Assembly (NCBI GenBank): GCA_027694045.1
Contig: JAQEWB010000003.1
Location: 269,534-333,533, forward strand
DNA from: Bacillaceae bacterium OF18-1A
GTDB taxonomy: Bacteria > Bacillota > Bacilli > Bacillales > Bacillaceae_G
DNA length: 64,000 nt
Direction: 5' to 3'
In this document: piece after piece, positions 17,114 through 25,556 of the stretch
Layout: every line of letters begins with the position of its first letter
How positions within the stretch are numbered: position 1 is the stretch's first letter
The notes under the pieces: model-generated
Database searches by the model: none
What the model was told of the DNA's origin: nothing
The model's input: only the letters and a program-made list of their open reading frames with translations
Position numbers and translations under genes: made by a program

Positions 17114-17860
17114 ATGATTATTCGTAATGAACAAGATTTAGAAGGCTTACGAAAAATCGGCCGCATCGTTGCGCTTGCACGTGAAGAAATGAAAAAACAA
17201 GCGAAGCCAGGTATGACAACGAAAGAGCTTGATTTGATCGGTAAAAAGGTATTAGATGAGAATGGTGCTATTTCTGCACCTGAAAAAGAATATGATTTCC
17301 CAGGTGTAACTTGTATTAGTGTAAATGAAGAAGTTGCTCACGGTATTCCAGGAGATCGTGTATTAAAAGAAGGCGACTTAGTAAACGTCGACGTATCTGC
17401 TGCACTTGACGGCTATTATGCAGATACAGGTATTTCATTTGTACTTGGAGAAGATGAAGAAAAAGAAAAACTTTGCCAAGCAGCTGTTGATGCATTTTGG
17501 GCAGCAATGAAAAAAGTAAAAGCTGGTTCAAAACAAAACCAAATTGGTCGTGCTGTTTCGAACTTTGCACATAAAAGTGGATACAATGTTATCCAAAACT
17601 TAACTGGACACGGTATCGGTCTTAGCTTACATGAAGCACCAAACCATATTTTAAGCTATTATGATCCAATGGATAATGCGCTTCTAAAAGACGGTCTCGT
17701 TATTGCTGTAGAGCCATTCATTTCTATGAAAGCTGATCACATTATCGAGCGCGGTGACGATGGTTGGACATTCGTTACTCCTGATAAAAGCCTTGTTGCA
17801 CAATGTGAACATACAGTTGTCGTAACACGCGGTGAACCGATTATCTTAACAGAAATATAA
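17114..17860 (+). CDS. map: type I methionine aminopeptidase
   Basis: Metalloprotease of 248 residues that removes the initiator Met from nascent proteins. Metal ligands and substrate motifs are visible: NEEVAHGIPG (His), VDVSAALDGYYADTG (two Asp), GHGIGLSLHEAPN (His), AVEPFIS (Glu) and CEHTVVVT (Glu). The frame extends 16 codons upstream; the ATG at 17114 gives the normal start MIIRNEQDLEGL. The GAGGAAGG site is about 12 bases upstream, a longer spacing than usual. It resembles MapB/YflG of B. subtilis, the second copy beside the ribosomal-operon map. Confidence 0.92.
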   Translation: MIIRNEQDLEGLRKIGRIVALAREEMKKQAKPGMTTKELDLIGKKVLDENGAISAPEKEYDFPGVTCISVNEEVAHGIPGDRVLKEGDLVNVDVSAALDGYYADTGISFVLGEDEEKEKLCQAAVDAFWAAMKKVKAGSKQNQIGRAVSNFAHKSGYNVIQNLTGHGIGLSLHEAPNHILSYYDPMDNALLKDGLVIAVEPFISMKADHIIERGDDGWTFVTPDKSLVAQCEHTVVVTRGEPIILTEI

Positions 17861-17874
17861 GGTGAAACTTTAAT
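17857..17874 (+). repeat. possible bcr1-like end fragment at the map stop codon
   Basis: ATAAGGTGAAACTTTAATC resembles the left end of the bcr1-like family (ATAAAGTGAAACTTTAATC) with one change. The TAA within it is the map stop codon. Only the terminal ~18 bases are recognisable. Confidence 0.4.
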
Positions 17875-17910
17875 CTACAAAACGAAAAATTGTTATAAAT
17901 AATCTTTCCA

Positions 17911-17945
17911 AACCCAATCAGATTCTTATTTGATTGGGTTTTTTC
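17911..17945 (+). terminator. map terminator
   Basis: AACCCAATCA pairs with TGATTGGGTT across a 10-base loop, followed by TTTT. Confidence 0.9.
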
Positions 17946-17951
17946 ATACAA

Positions 17952-17982
17952 AAAAGGATGATACATAAAGTATCATCCTTTT
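17952..17982. terminator. second hairpin after map
   Basis: AAAAGGATGATAC pairs with GTATCATCCTTTT across a 5-base loop. It is symmetrical and could terminate on either strand. Confidence 0.7.
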
Positions 17983-17990
17983 AACGGGGT

Positions 17991-18220
17991 AAGGCTGTCC
18001 AAAGGTACGGAAATCCTTTAAACAGCCTTGTTTTTCATATGGATGCCTTACATATATCACTGATAATAATTATGAAATGCGGAAACATAATTACCACCAC
18101 ATGATTCAAACATGAGAAAAGAAACCCTACAACGGGTCCCCTTCCCTACATAATCTAAAGTTTGGGTACACTAGATTCATGCAATGTAGGAGCTTTCTAA
18201 GCTGAAAGCGAGCCTTCATG
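17991..18220. other. gene-free stretch with a chain of hairpins
   Basis: No coding frame is convincing between the map terminators and the PlcR box. The stretch holds at least three potential hairpins. AAGGCTGT/ACAGCCTT (17991-18029) is followed by a T-run. CCTACAT-AATCTA pairs with TAGATT...ATGTAGG (about 18145-18190). GCTTTC/GAAAGC (about 18191-18208) comes last. It may be a decayed repeat or a small RNA; nothing identifies it. Confidence 0.4.
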
Positions 18221-18252
18221 TAAAATGATAGCATACATATCTCCCTCTAAAA

Positions 18253-18268
18253 TATGCAAATGTGCATA
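18253..18268. promoter_or_regulatory. PlcR box upstream of the M28 aminopeptidase
   Basis: TATGCAAATGTGCATA fits TATGNANNNNTNCATA exactly. It lies 122 bases before the chosen ATG of a secreted peptidase, the normal arrangement for PlcR-activated exoenzymes. Confidence 0.88.
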
Positions 18269-18389
18269 TAGAGTTTTTTTATTTCTCAATGTCAGAATAT
18301 TGAAAAACAAGAAGAAAAAAGGTAATATTAAAGTCGTTATCCGTCTTCTTTTGTCAGTCAGAGAGAATAGAAGAATGGGAGAGGAAAAA

Positions 18390-19790
18390 ATGAAAAAATC
18401 ATTGAAACAAAAAATAGTAAGCTCTTTGCTTGCTGTATCACTCGCTGTTGGCTTAGCCCCAATTGGGCAAGTAAAAGCGGATTCCACATCAGAAATTACA
18501 CAAACTCCATCTATTACAAAGCAAGTTGATGCAAACCGTGCTCTCGAACATGTTCGTTTTTTATCAGAAACAATTGGACCCCGTCCTGGTGGAACGAAAT
18601 CTGAAGAATGGGCTTCTCGCTACGTTGGTATGAAACTCAAATCAATGGGCTATGAAGTAGAGTATCAACCATTTCAAGTACCAGATCAATACGTTGGATT
18701 TATCGAATCACCATTATCTACAAAGCGTAATTGGCAAGCTGGCGCTGCTCCTAATGCACTAATTTCTACAGAAGCTGTTACAGCTCCCCTTATTTTCGTT
18801 CAAGGCGGGACTAAGTTAGAAGATATTCCAAATGAAGTAAATGGGAAAATTGTTTTATTCGAAAGAGGAACAACAGTAGCCGACTATAATAAACAAGTTG
18901 AAAATGCTGTAAGTAAAGGCGCAAAAGGTGTTCTGTTATATAGTTTAATTGGTGGTCGTGGCAATTACGGACAAACCTTCAATCCTCGTTTAACGAAAAA
19001 ACAATCTGTACCTGTATTTGGCCTTGCCTATGCTCAAGGAAATGCATTTAAAGAAGAAATCGCGAAAAAAGGAACAACAATTCTTTCACTAAAGGCGAGA
19101 CATGAATCTAATTTAACATCATTAAATGTCATTGCTAAAAAGAAACCAAAAAACAGTACAGGTAACGAAAAAGCAGTCGTTGTAAGCTCACACTATGACA
19201 GTGTTGTCGGAGCACCTGGTGCCAACGATAATGCTTCTGGAACAGGCTTAGTATTAGAATTAGCTCGTGCTTTTCAAAATGTAGAAACTGATAAAGAAAT
19301 TCGTTTCATTGCTTTCGGTTCCGAAGAAATGGGATTACTTGGTTCAGATCATTATGTAAATAGTTTATCCCAAAAAGAACGCGACCGTATTTTAGGTGTC
19401 TTTAACGCTGACATGGTAGCAACAAATTATGATAAAGCAAAAAACTTATATGCTATGACTCCTGATGGTTCTAAAAACCTTGTAACGGATGCTGCCTTAC
19501 AGGCAGGCAAACAATTAAATAACGACCTCATTCTTCAAGGTAAATTCGGATCTAGCGACCACGTACCATTTGCTGAAGTTGGCATTCCTGCCGCTCTATT
19601 CATTTGGATGGGTGTCGATAGCTGGAATCCATTAATCTATCATATTGAGAAGGTATACCACACACCTCAAGATAACGTATTTGAAAACATCTCGCCTGAA
19701 CGTATGAAAATCGCATTAGATGTTATTGGAACCGGTGTTTATAACACACTTCAAAAACCTGTTTCTCAAACTGAACAAAAAGCGGCTTAA
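18390..19790 (+). CDS. secreted M28 aminopeptidase with PA domain, PlcR-controlled
   Basis: Preprotein of 466 residues. The signal peptide is about residues 1-30 (MKKSLKQKIVSS...GQVKA). A protease-associated (PA) insert lies around residues 130-225. The M28 zinc peptidase domain follows, with SSHYDSVVGAPGANDNASG (His, Asp), FGSEEMGLLGS (catalytic Glu), NADMVA (Asp) and SSDHVPFAE (His). The frame is open 55 codons further up, across the promoter region; the ATG at 18390 has GGGAGAGG before it and gives a normal signal peptide. It should release N-terminal amino acids from peptides outside the cell. Confidence 0.9.
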   Translation: MKKSLKQKIVSSLLAVSLAVGLAPIGQVKADSTSEITQTPSITKQVDANRALEHVRFLSETIGPRPGGTKSEEWASRYVGMKLKSMGYEVEYQPFQVPDQYVGFIESPLSTKRNWQAGAAPNALISTEAVTAPLIFVQGGTKLEDIPNEVNGKIVLFERGTTVADYNKQVENAVSKGAKGVLLYSLIGGRGNYGQTFNPRLTKKQSVPVFGLAYAQGNAFKEEIAKKGTTILSLKARHESNLTSLNVIAKKKPKNSTGNEKAVVVSSHYDSVVGAPGANDNASGTGLVLELARAFQNVETDKEIRFIAFGSEEMGLLGSDHYVNSLSQKERDRILGVFNADMVATNYDKAKNLYAMTPDGSKNLVTDAALQAGKQLNNDLILQGKFGSSDHVPFAEVGIPAALFIWMGVDSWNPLIYHIEKVYHTPQDNVFENISPERMKIALDVIGTGVYNTLQKPVSQTEQKAA

Positions 19791-19796
19791 CCCTTT

Positions 19797-19827
19797 AAAA
19801 ACCACCTATTTTTATAGGTGGTCTTTT
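19797..19827 (+). terminator. M28 aminopeptidase terminator
   Basis: ACCACCTAT pairs with ATAGGTGGT across a 4-base loop, then CTTTTATT. Confidence 0.88.
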
Positions 19828-19844
19828 ATTGAGAAAACTATATA

Positions 19845-19880
19845 AAAAGGCAATCACACCATCGTGTGATTGCCTTTTCT
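19845..19880. terminator. second hairpin after the aminopeptidase
   Basis: AAAAGGCAATCACAC pairs with GTGTGATTGCCTTTT across a 4-base loop. Symmetrical; it could also stop transcripts that come through the repeats from argS. Confidence 0.7.
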
Positions 19881-19884
19881 TTAT

Positions 19885-20006
19885 TGTCCAGCTCCAGCGG
19901 CTAGAATATTCGGTGGCTTCGCGCCTTCCTCCGAGGCAAAATACGCCTCTCTGTCAGGAGCTCCATCCCCCTCTTATTCTGAACGAGCCGTTTCCGCTTT
20001 TCTTTA
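19885..20006 (-). repeat. structured repeat, copy 1 of a tandem triplet
   Basis: About 122 bases, from TGTCCAGCTCCAGCGGCTAG to GCTTTTCTTTA. The ends pair in blocks (AGCG/CGCT, CGGCT/AGCCG, AGAAT/ATTCT) and an internal stem is GAGGC/GCCTC. It is about 90% identical to copy 2. Read on the minus strand it follows the argS stop as AAAAGCGGA... Not coding, although short frames cross it. Confidence 0.8.
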
Positions 20007-20125
20007 TGTCCAGCTCCAGCGGCTAGAATATTCGGTGGCTTCGCGCCTTCCTCCGAGGCAAAGTACGCTCTGTCAGGAGCTCCATCCCCCTCCTATTCTA
20101 AACGAGCCGCTTCCGCTTTTCTTTA
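20007..20125 (-). repeat. structured repeat, copy 2 of a tandem triplet
   Basis: About 119 bases, nearly the same as copy 1, with a few substitutions and a short deletion in the internal GAGGC...GCTC stem. Confidence 0.8.
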
Positions 20126-20246
20126 TGTCCAGCTCTGCCTCCTAGCCCCTTCCGTCTAAGAACCTTCCCCACGAGAAGATAAAATGCATCTTCTGTGGGA
20201 AAGAACCTTAGCCTTCGGGACTAAACAGTCGGCTCCGCTTTTCTTA
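20126..20246 (-). repeat. structured repeat, copy 3, with a replaced core
   Basis: About 121 bases. The two ends (TGTCCAGCTC and GGCTCCGCTTTTCTTA) match copies 1 and 2, but the core is different. It contains its own hairpin, CCCAC-AGAAGAT-type arms around 20174-20204. It ends one base before the argS stop codon. Confidence 0.75.
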
Positions 20247-20247
20247 A

Positions 20248-21918
20248 TTACATTTTTTCTGGTGCAGATACTCCTACGATTGCTAATGCGTTTTGAAGTG
20301 TAGTGCGTACTGCTTTCATTAATTCGTAACGAGCTTTACTTAATTCTAAGTTATCTTGGTTTAATACTTTTTCTGCATTGTAGAAGCTGTGTAATGTTGC
20401 TGCTAATTCAAATGCATAGTTTGTAATACGGTGTGGCAGACGTTTTTGCGCTGCATCTGCAACTACTGCTGGGAATTCACCAAGTTTTTTCAGTAACTCT
20501 ACTTCTTTCTCAGAAGTAACAAGTTTGTAGTTCACGTCTCCGCCTGTAGCTAATCCTAATTCTTCACCTTGACGAAGGATACTGCATACGCGAGCGTGAG
20601 CATATTGTGCATAGTATACTGGGTTTTCATTAGATTTTGATACAGCTAAGTCCATATCGAAGTCTAAATGAGAATCACCGCTACGCATTGCGAAGAAGTA
20701 ACGCATTGCGTCCACGCCTACTTCTTCCATAAGTTCACGAAGTGTAACTGCTTTACCCGTACGCTTACTCATCTTCATTTTTTCACCGTTTTGGTATAGT
20801 TGTACCATTTGGATGATTTCTACTTCTAGTGTATCTTTATCGTAACCAAGTGCTTGAATAGCAGCTTTCATACGAGGAATGTAACCGTGGTGGTCAGCAC
20901 CCCAAATGTTGATTAATTTATCGAAACCACGCTCTAATTTATCACGGTGGTAAGCGATATCTGGCGTTAAGTACGTGTAAGAACCGTCGTTTTTAATTAA
21001 TACACGGTTTTTATCGTCACCGTAAGTCATGGAACGGAACCAAGTTGCACCATCTTCTTCAAAGATTTCCTCACGCTCTTTTAATACAGCAAGAGCTTGA
21101 TCGATTTTGCCGTTTTTGTATAATGATGTTTCTGAGAACCACACATCAAATTTAACACGGAAGCTTTCTAAGTCTCTTTGAAGTTTTGCTAATTCATATT
21201 TTAAACCGTACTCACGGTAGAATTCATAGCTTTCTTTCTCATCAGCTTTCGCATAACGATCGCCAAACTCTTCAGCTAAACGTTTACCGATACCGATAAT
21301 ATCTGCACCGTGGTAACCGTCCTCTGGCATTTCTTTATCTAAACCTAACGCTTGCATGTAACGAGCTTCAACAGAAAGAGCTAAGTTATGAATTTGGTTA
21401 CCCGCATCATTAATGTAGTACTCACGAGATACATCGTATCCTGCTTTTGCTAATAGGTTACATAACGTGTCACCTACTGCTGCACCACGTGCATGTCCTA
21501 AGTGAAGGTCACCTGTTGGATTCGCAGATACGAACTCAACTTGTACTTTTTCACCTTTACCAGTATTCGTTTCACCGTAAGCTTCACCAGCATTAACGAT
21601 CGTTGGGATTAAGTCTGTTAAGTAGCTATTATCCATGTAGAAGTTAATGAAACCAGGACCTGCGATTTCAATCTTTTCAATAGAAGCTTTTGCTTTATCG
21701 AAGTTTGCAACTAATTCTTCTGCAATCATACGAGGTGCTTTTTTCGCAACGCGTGCAAGTTGCATTGCCATATTTGTAGAGAAGTCACCATTTGTTTTAT
21801 CTTTTGGAGATTCTAATACAACATTTGGAATTTGTTCTTCCGTTGCTAATTCTGCTTTCAATACCGCAGCTTGAATTTCTTCTTTAATTAATCCTTTTAC
21901 TTGTTCTAAAGAATTCAT
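20248..21918 (-). CDS. argS: arginyl-tRNA synthetase
   Basis: Class I aminoacyl-tRNA synthetase of 556 residues charging tRNA-Arg. The N-terminal additional domain is residues 1-110. The HIGH box reads HLGHARG ([16 protein letters not shown]) near 130, and KMSKR is at [11 protein letters not shown] near 360. The C-terminal DALR anticodon-binding domain ends VSAPEKM. Its ATG overlaps the ywiB stop (TAATG). The pair ywiB-argS is also found in B. subtilis. Confidence 0.97.
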   Translation of the reverse strand: MNSLEQVKGLIKEEIQAAVLKAELATEEQIPNVVLESPKDKTNGDFSTNMAMQLARVAKKAPRMIAEELVANFDKAKASIEKIEIAGPGFINFYMDNSYLTDLIPTIVNAGEAYGETNTGKGEKVQVEFVSANPTGDLHLGHARGAAVGDTLCNLLAKAGYDVSREYYINDAGNQIHNLALSVEARYMQALGLDKEMPEDGYHGADIIGIGKRLAEEFGDRYAKADEKESYEFYREYGLKYELAKLQRDLESFRVKFDVWFSETSLYKNGKIDQALAVLKEREEIFEEDGATWFRSMTYGDDKNRVLIKNDGSYTYLTPDIAYHRDKLERGFDKLINIWGADHHGYIPRMKAAIQALGYDKDTLEVEIIQMVQLYQNGEKMKMSKRTGKAVTLRELMEEVGVDAMRYFFAMRSGDSHLDFDMDLAVSKSNENPVYYAQYAHARVCSILRQGEELGLATGGDVNYKLVTSEKEVELLKKLGEFPAVVADAAQKRLPHRITNYAFELAATLHSFYNAEKVLNQDNLELSKARYELMKAVRTTLQNALAIVGVSAPEKM

Positions 21919-22355
21919 TATTTTGCCTCCTTCAAATTAATCGTAATTGTATATCTGCCAGCTTCCTGTTCACTTAGAAGCAATGCGTACGTTAAGAAGA
22001 GTTGTCCTTTTTTCTTTTCATCCGACCATTTAAAAAGAACGTTATCAGTCTTTGTTTGCAATGCAAACGTACCAAGTTCACTCGTATACGTACCCGTTGT
22101 CCATTCGCCTTTCACATGCGTTTGACGCATCGAAATAGCACCTGAACGCATAATAAGAACTTGTTCATCTTGAATTTTAATAATTGTTTTCACTTCGCCC
22201 TGTTCGTTCGGCTCTTGGAATATTACGTATGTACCTTGACCTTTTACATAGTATTGACCATTTGCTTCAAAAGCAACGGTTTCCTTTCGCGCCCCTTCAC
22301 GGATTTCTGTTACGAAATGAACGTGTACCGGCAAGCCTGCAAGTTGTTTCTTCAC
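21918..22355 (-). CDS. ywiB: DUF1934 beta-barrel protein (YwiB)
   Basis: Small protein of 145 residues of the DUF1934/YwiB family, lipocalin-like beta barrel, function unknown. The frame can begin at a TTG (22373), but AAAGGTG lies 8 bases before the GTG at 22355, giving the start [19 protein letters not shown]. It is translationally coupled to argS and is its regular partner in Bacillus. Confidence 0.85.
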   Translation of the reverse strand: MKKQLAGLPVHVHFVTEIREGARKETVAFEANGQYYVKGQGTYVIFQEPNEQGEVKTIIKIQDEQVLIMRSGAISMRQTHVKGEWTTGTYTSELGTFALQTKTDNVLFKWSDEKKKGQLFLTYALLLSEQEAGRYTITINLKEAK

Positions 22356-22557
22356 GTCTTGCACACCTTTCAAATGTTATAGATATTAAATACTACTTAT
22401 AATAAATCACTTTTCCTATCATATCAAAAAAAGATACTGTCTGTCTGCTGAAAAATCAGGAAAACTCCATTTCAAAAAATAATTCACTTTCCCTTTATTT
22501 CATATGATAAAATATTTTTTAAATCTAAATATTCTTTCTATTGAAGAGGTGAATTTC

Positions 22558-23544
22558 GTGCTACCAACAAAATTAAAAAAAGGTGATGAAATAAGGGTGA
22601 TTTCACCATCTTGTAGTTTAAGCATTGTCTCAAATGAAAATAGAAATCTTGCTATAAAAAGACTAACTGATATGGGGTTTCAAGTTACTTTCTCAAAACA
22701 CGCTGAAGAGATAGACCGCTTTGCGTCCTCTTCTATTTCTTCACGAGTCCAAGACCTCCACGAAGCATTCAGAGACCCTAATGTAAAGGCAATTTTGACG
22801 ACACTTGGCGGATATAATTCTAACGGTTTATTGAGACATCTAGATTATGATTTAATTCGTGCAAACCCGAAATTTTTCTGCGGCTATTCTGATATTACCG
22901 CTTTAAATAACGCAATTTATACGAAAACAGGACTCATTACATATTCCGGCCCCCACTTCTCTTCATTCGGAATGGAGAAAGGGCTAGCGTATACAACCGA
23001 TTACTTTGTAAAGTGCTTAACTTCTAATGATTCTATTGAAATCATACCATCAACAACATGGAGCGATGACCCTTGGTACATTGATCAAGAAAATCGCGAA
23101 TTTATTAAGAACGAGGGATATGTTTCAATTCAAGAAGGAGAAGCTACTGGAGAGATTATCGGCGGCAATATGAGCACATTCAATTTACTACAAGGCACAC
23201 CGTATATGCCCAACTTACGCGAAAAAATTTTATTTATTGAAGAAGATAGCTTAACAGGAAAATCTACACTTAAAACTTTTGACCGATATTTACATTCCCT
23301 CATGATGCAACAAGATTTTGAACATATAAAAGGTATTGTAATAGGAAGAATGCAAAAAGGAGCAGAATGTACGATAGACGACATGCAAGAAATGATCGCT
23401 TCAAAACCTGAACTTACACATATTCCTATCATTGCAAACGCGAGTTTCGGACATACAACTCCGATTTTCACTTTCCCAATTGGTGGCAAGGCAAAAATCA
23501 TTTCGAGCAAAGAGAATACATCTATTACCATTTTAACGCACTAA
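22558..23544 (+). CDS. mccF: S66 LD-carboxypeptidase family protein, MccF-like
   Basis: Serine peptidase of 328 residues in family S66. MccF members cleave the acyl-sulfamoyl or aminoacyl nucleotide warheads of microcin C-type antibiotics; other S66 members trim L,D-peptide bonds in murein. The nucleophile Ser is in CGYSDITALN near residue 118. The Glu is in ILFIEEDSLTGK and the His in NASFGHTTPIFTFPIG near the C-terminus. A GTG start at 22558 preceded by AGAGGTG is preferred over the ATG at 22504, which has no ribosome site. No biosynthesis genes are nearby, so it is a lone resistance or housekeeping hydrolase. Confidence 0.85.
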   Translation: MLPTKLKKGDEIRVISPSCSLSIVSNENRNLAIKRLTDMGFQVTFSKHAEEIDRFASSSISSRVQDLHEAFRDPNVKAILTTLGGYNSNGLLRHLDYDLIRANPKFFCGYSDITALNNAIYTKTGLITYSGPHFSSFGMEKGLAYTTDYFVKCLTSNDSIEIIPSTTWSDDPWYIDQENREFIKNEGYVSIQEGEATGEIIGGNMSTFNLLQGTPYMPNLREKILFIEEDSLTGKSTLKTFDRYLHSLMMQQDFEHIKGIVIGRMQKGAECTIDDMQEMIASKPELTHIPIIANASFGHTTPIFTFPIGGKAKIISSKENTSITILTH

Positions 23545-23575
23545 AAAGGAGCGAACGATTCGCTCCTTTTATGCT
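23544..23575. terminator. bidirectional terminator between mccF and yxeA
   Basis: AAAAGGAGCGAA pairs with TTCGCTCCTTTT across a 3-base loop. The yxeA stop codon lies in its right arm. Confidence 0.88.
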
Positions 23576-23931
23576 TTTTCTATTTTTTGCATTGCTTTTT
23601 GCGGGATTGATTCTTTCGGGATTTCTGCCCACCCTTTTCCTTGCATACCTTTTGCATAAATTTTTATAAAAGCGCCCGTATGCAATTCACGGTTCACCAT
23701 TCTTTTAATAATTTGTAGCTTTCCGTCCTCTGTATATCCTTTAAATGTATATAAATATTCATCATCTTTTTTCTCGCCTTTATCTATAACTGCATAATAA
23801 TCTTGAATTTCTTTATTTGAAAAGAAGTTGTCTACAAAAGCATGTACACCTTCTGTTTTTGTATTTAAATAATATGCTGTCCCTCCTAAAATAATAGCGA
23901 ACACAGCTAAAACTTTAATTACCAATTTCAT
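23569..23931 (-). CDS. YxeA family protein (DUF1093)
   Basis: Protein of 120 residues with one N-terminal membrane or signal segment (about residues 4-22) and a small beta-rich domain (DYYAVIDKGEKKDDEYLYTF, GWAEIPKESIP) typical of YxeA. Function is unknown; in other bacilli such genes often lie near bacteriocin or ABC-transporter genes, which is not so here. Monocistronic, facing the mccF gene. Confidence 0.8.
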   Translation of the reverse strand: MKLVIKVLAVFAIILGGTAYYLNTKTEGVHAFVDNFFSNKEIQDYYAVIDKGEKKDDEYLYTFKGYTEDGKLQIIKRMVNRELHTGAFIKIYAKGMQGKGWAEIPKESIPQKAMQKIEKA

Positions 23932-24035
23932 ACATGAATCCTCCTGTTTTACACTTCTTTCTCGTTATTCATATATCTATACCTGTATTATACGAAAAAT
24001 GTCACACTATACTCTATCGAAAAGTCTTACACTTC

Positions 24036-24053
24036 CCTTACATTATTGTAAGG
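24036..24053. other. short hairpin in the yxeA-PTS gap
   Basis: CCTTACA/TGTAAGG with a 4-base loop, in the gene-free space before the PTS permease. Apart from this and the repeat at 24136-24220, nothing is seen in the 317-base gap. Confidence 0.4.
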
Positions 24054-24135
24054 ATTGTTTTACTTTACAGCAATTTCCGGACAAAAATTTTTTCCGTTTC
24101 ATGGACTTTTATATTATTATTGAATGATACGAATT

Positions 24136-24220
24136 TTTATCCCGCTATTTGCGGGCAATTGGTGAAAACTAACGATCAGTCGGATAGACAACCTCTCCAC
24201 TGATTACAGTGTCACTTTAT
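24136..24220 (-). repeat. bcr1-like repeat, short form
   Basis: 85 bases from TTTATCCCGCTATTTGCGGG to GTCACTTTAT, flanked by TTTAT at both ends. Reversed, it aligns with both ends of the full copy at 46115-46273 but lacks the middle ~75 bases. Confidence 0.75.
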
Positions 24221-24248
24221 TACAAAAATCAAAGGAGACAGTTTTCAA

Positions 24249-25286
24249 ATGGCTATCTTGCAAGGTTTAGCACTATTACTTGTTGTACTTTGTCTATTTA
24301 CACTTTTCAGTTACCGTGCTCCTTACGGAATGAAAGCAATGGGTGCTTTAGCTAATGCAGCAATCGCAAGTTTTCTTATTGAAGCATTTCACCGTTATAT
24401 CGGTGGGGAAATGTTTCATAATGACTTTTTACAATCAGTCGGAACGGCTTCTGGTAGTATGAGCGGTGTCGCAGCGGCGATTTTAGTAGCATTAGCAATT
24501 GGAGTTTCACCCGTATACGCTGTTTTAATCGGTATCGCGACTAGTGGATTCGGTATTTTACCAGGATTTTTCGCCGGATACATTTGTGCTTTCGTCGTGA
24601 AGTTTCTCGAAAAGAAATTACCAGCTGGTGTAGAATTTTTAGCAATTCTATTTATCGCTGCACCAATCTCACGCGGAATGGCAATGCTTATGGATCCTCT
24701 CGTTAACGCAACACTCGGTAAAATCGGTTCTATGATTTCAGTTGCAACGACAGAGAGCCCTATTATTATGGGTATTATGCTTGGTGGATTAATCACAGTT
24801 ATTTCTACCTCTCCACTGAGTTCTATGGCACTAACTGCAATGCTTGGATTAACAGGTTTACCAATGGCAATTGGTAGTCTTGCCGTAGCAGCCTCAGCCC
24901 CAATGAACTTTATCTTCTTTAAACGACTAAAAATTTGTTCAAAGAAAGATACAATCGCTGTAGCAATCGAGCCTTTAACACAAGCCGATGTTGTTTCAGC
25001 AAATCCAATCCCAATCTATGCTACAAACTTTGTTGGCGGTGCACTTGCTGGTATTATTACATCTCTGTTCCAACTCGTTAATAATGCACCAGGAACCGCA
25101 TCACCAATCCCGGGACTTCTTGTCTTATTTGGATTTAATGACGTTGTAAAAGTAACAATTGCTGCCGTACTATGTGGAATCGTTACCACTATTGTTGGAT
25201 ACGTTGGATCTATTGTGTTCCGTAAATATCCCATCCGTTCTGCTGATGAAATTCGCGGAATTACTTCGGAAGAGAAAGTTGCATAA
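24249..25286 (+). CDS. PTS IIC-like membrane permease (PTS_EIIC_2 family)
   Basis: Integral membrane protein of 345 residues with about nine to ten helices and Gly/Ala-rich signatures (GSMSGVAAAILVALAIGVSP, STSPLSSMALTAMLGLTG). It belongs to the EIIC-like family without fused IIA or IIB domains, and no phosphotransferase genes are next to it. It may transport a sugar-like solute or work with unlinked PTS parts. AAAGGAG lies about 12 bases before the ATG. Substrate unknown. Confidence 0.75.
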   Translation: MAILQGLALLLVVLCLFTLFSYRAPYGMKAMGALANAAIASFLIEAFHRYIGGEMFHNDFLQSVGTASGSMSGVAAAILVALAIGVSPVYAVLIGIATSGFGILPGFFAGYICAFVVKFLEKKLPAGVEFLAILFIAAPISRGMAMLMDPLVNATLGKIGSMISVATTESPIIMGIMLGGLITVISTSPLSSMALTAMLGLTGLPMAIGSLAVAASAPMNFIFFKRLKICSKKDTIAVAIEPLTQADVVSANPIPIYATNFVGGALAGIITSLFQLVNNAPGTASPIPGLLVLFGFNDVVKVTIAAVLCGIVTTIVGYVGSIVFRKYPIRSADEIRGITSEEKVA

Positions 25287-25287
25287 G

Positions 25288-25327
25288 AAAAATCGCTATT
25301 CTCATCGTTTGAGAATAGCGATTTTTT
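25288..25327 (+). terminator. PTS permease terminator
   Basis: AAAAATCGCTATTCTCA pairs with TGAGAATAGCGATTTTT across a 5-base loop, then more T. Confidence 0.9.
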
Positions 25328-25402
25328 GTGTTGCGTAACGGTAAATGAAATTATATTGGCGATTTTTTAAATATATCGACTTACCGACACATAACGACAA
25401 AA

Positions 25403-25434
25403 TAAGAGCCCTCTAATCATATAGAGGGCTCTTA
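25403..25434. terminator. terminator facing speB
   Basis: TAAGAGCCCTCTA pairs with TAGAGGGCTCTTA across a 6-base loop. On the minus strand it follows the repeat beyond the speB stop and probably ends the speB transcript. Confidence 0.75.
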
Positions 25435-25437
25435 CTT

Positions 25438-25556
25438 TATCTAGCTGCAGCGACTAGAATGATCGGTGGCTTCGCTCCTTCCTTCGAGGCAAAAAACGCC
25501 TCTATGTCTGAAGCTCCATCCCCCTCACATTCTGAGCGAGCTGCCTCCGCTTTTAC
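25438..25556 (-). repeat. structured repeat, copy 4, at the speB stop
   Basis: About 119 bases matching the triplet at 19885-20246 (CTAGCTGCAGCGACTAGAAT ... CATTCTGAGCGAGC...CCGCTTTTA). The speB TAA stop lies inside its CCGCTTTTACTTC end. Confidence 0.8.

Noticed and set aside
16978..17166. 62-codon minus-strand frame overlapping the start of map
   Set aside because: Antisense to the conserved map N-terminus and spans the palindromic promoter region; no family resemblance.
19829..20145. Frames of 65 and 91 codons across the tandem repeats
   Set aside because: They run through three non-coding repeat units, repeat the same residues by periodicity, and lack a ribosome site.
23934..24203. 89-codon plus-strand frame upstream of the PTS permease
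   Set aside because: It crosses a hairpin and a bcr1-like repeat, is rich in rare residues, and has no ribosome site.
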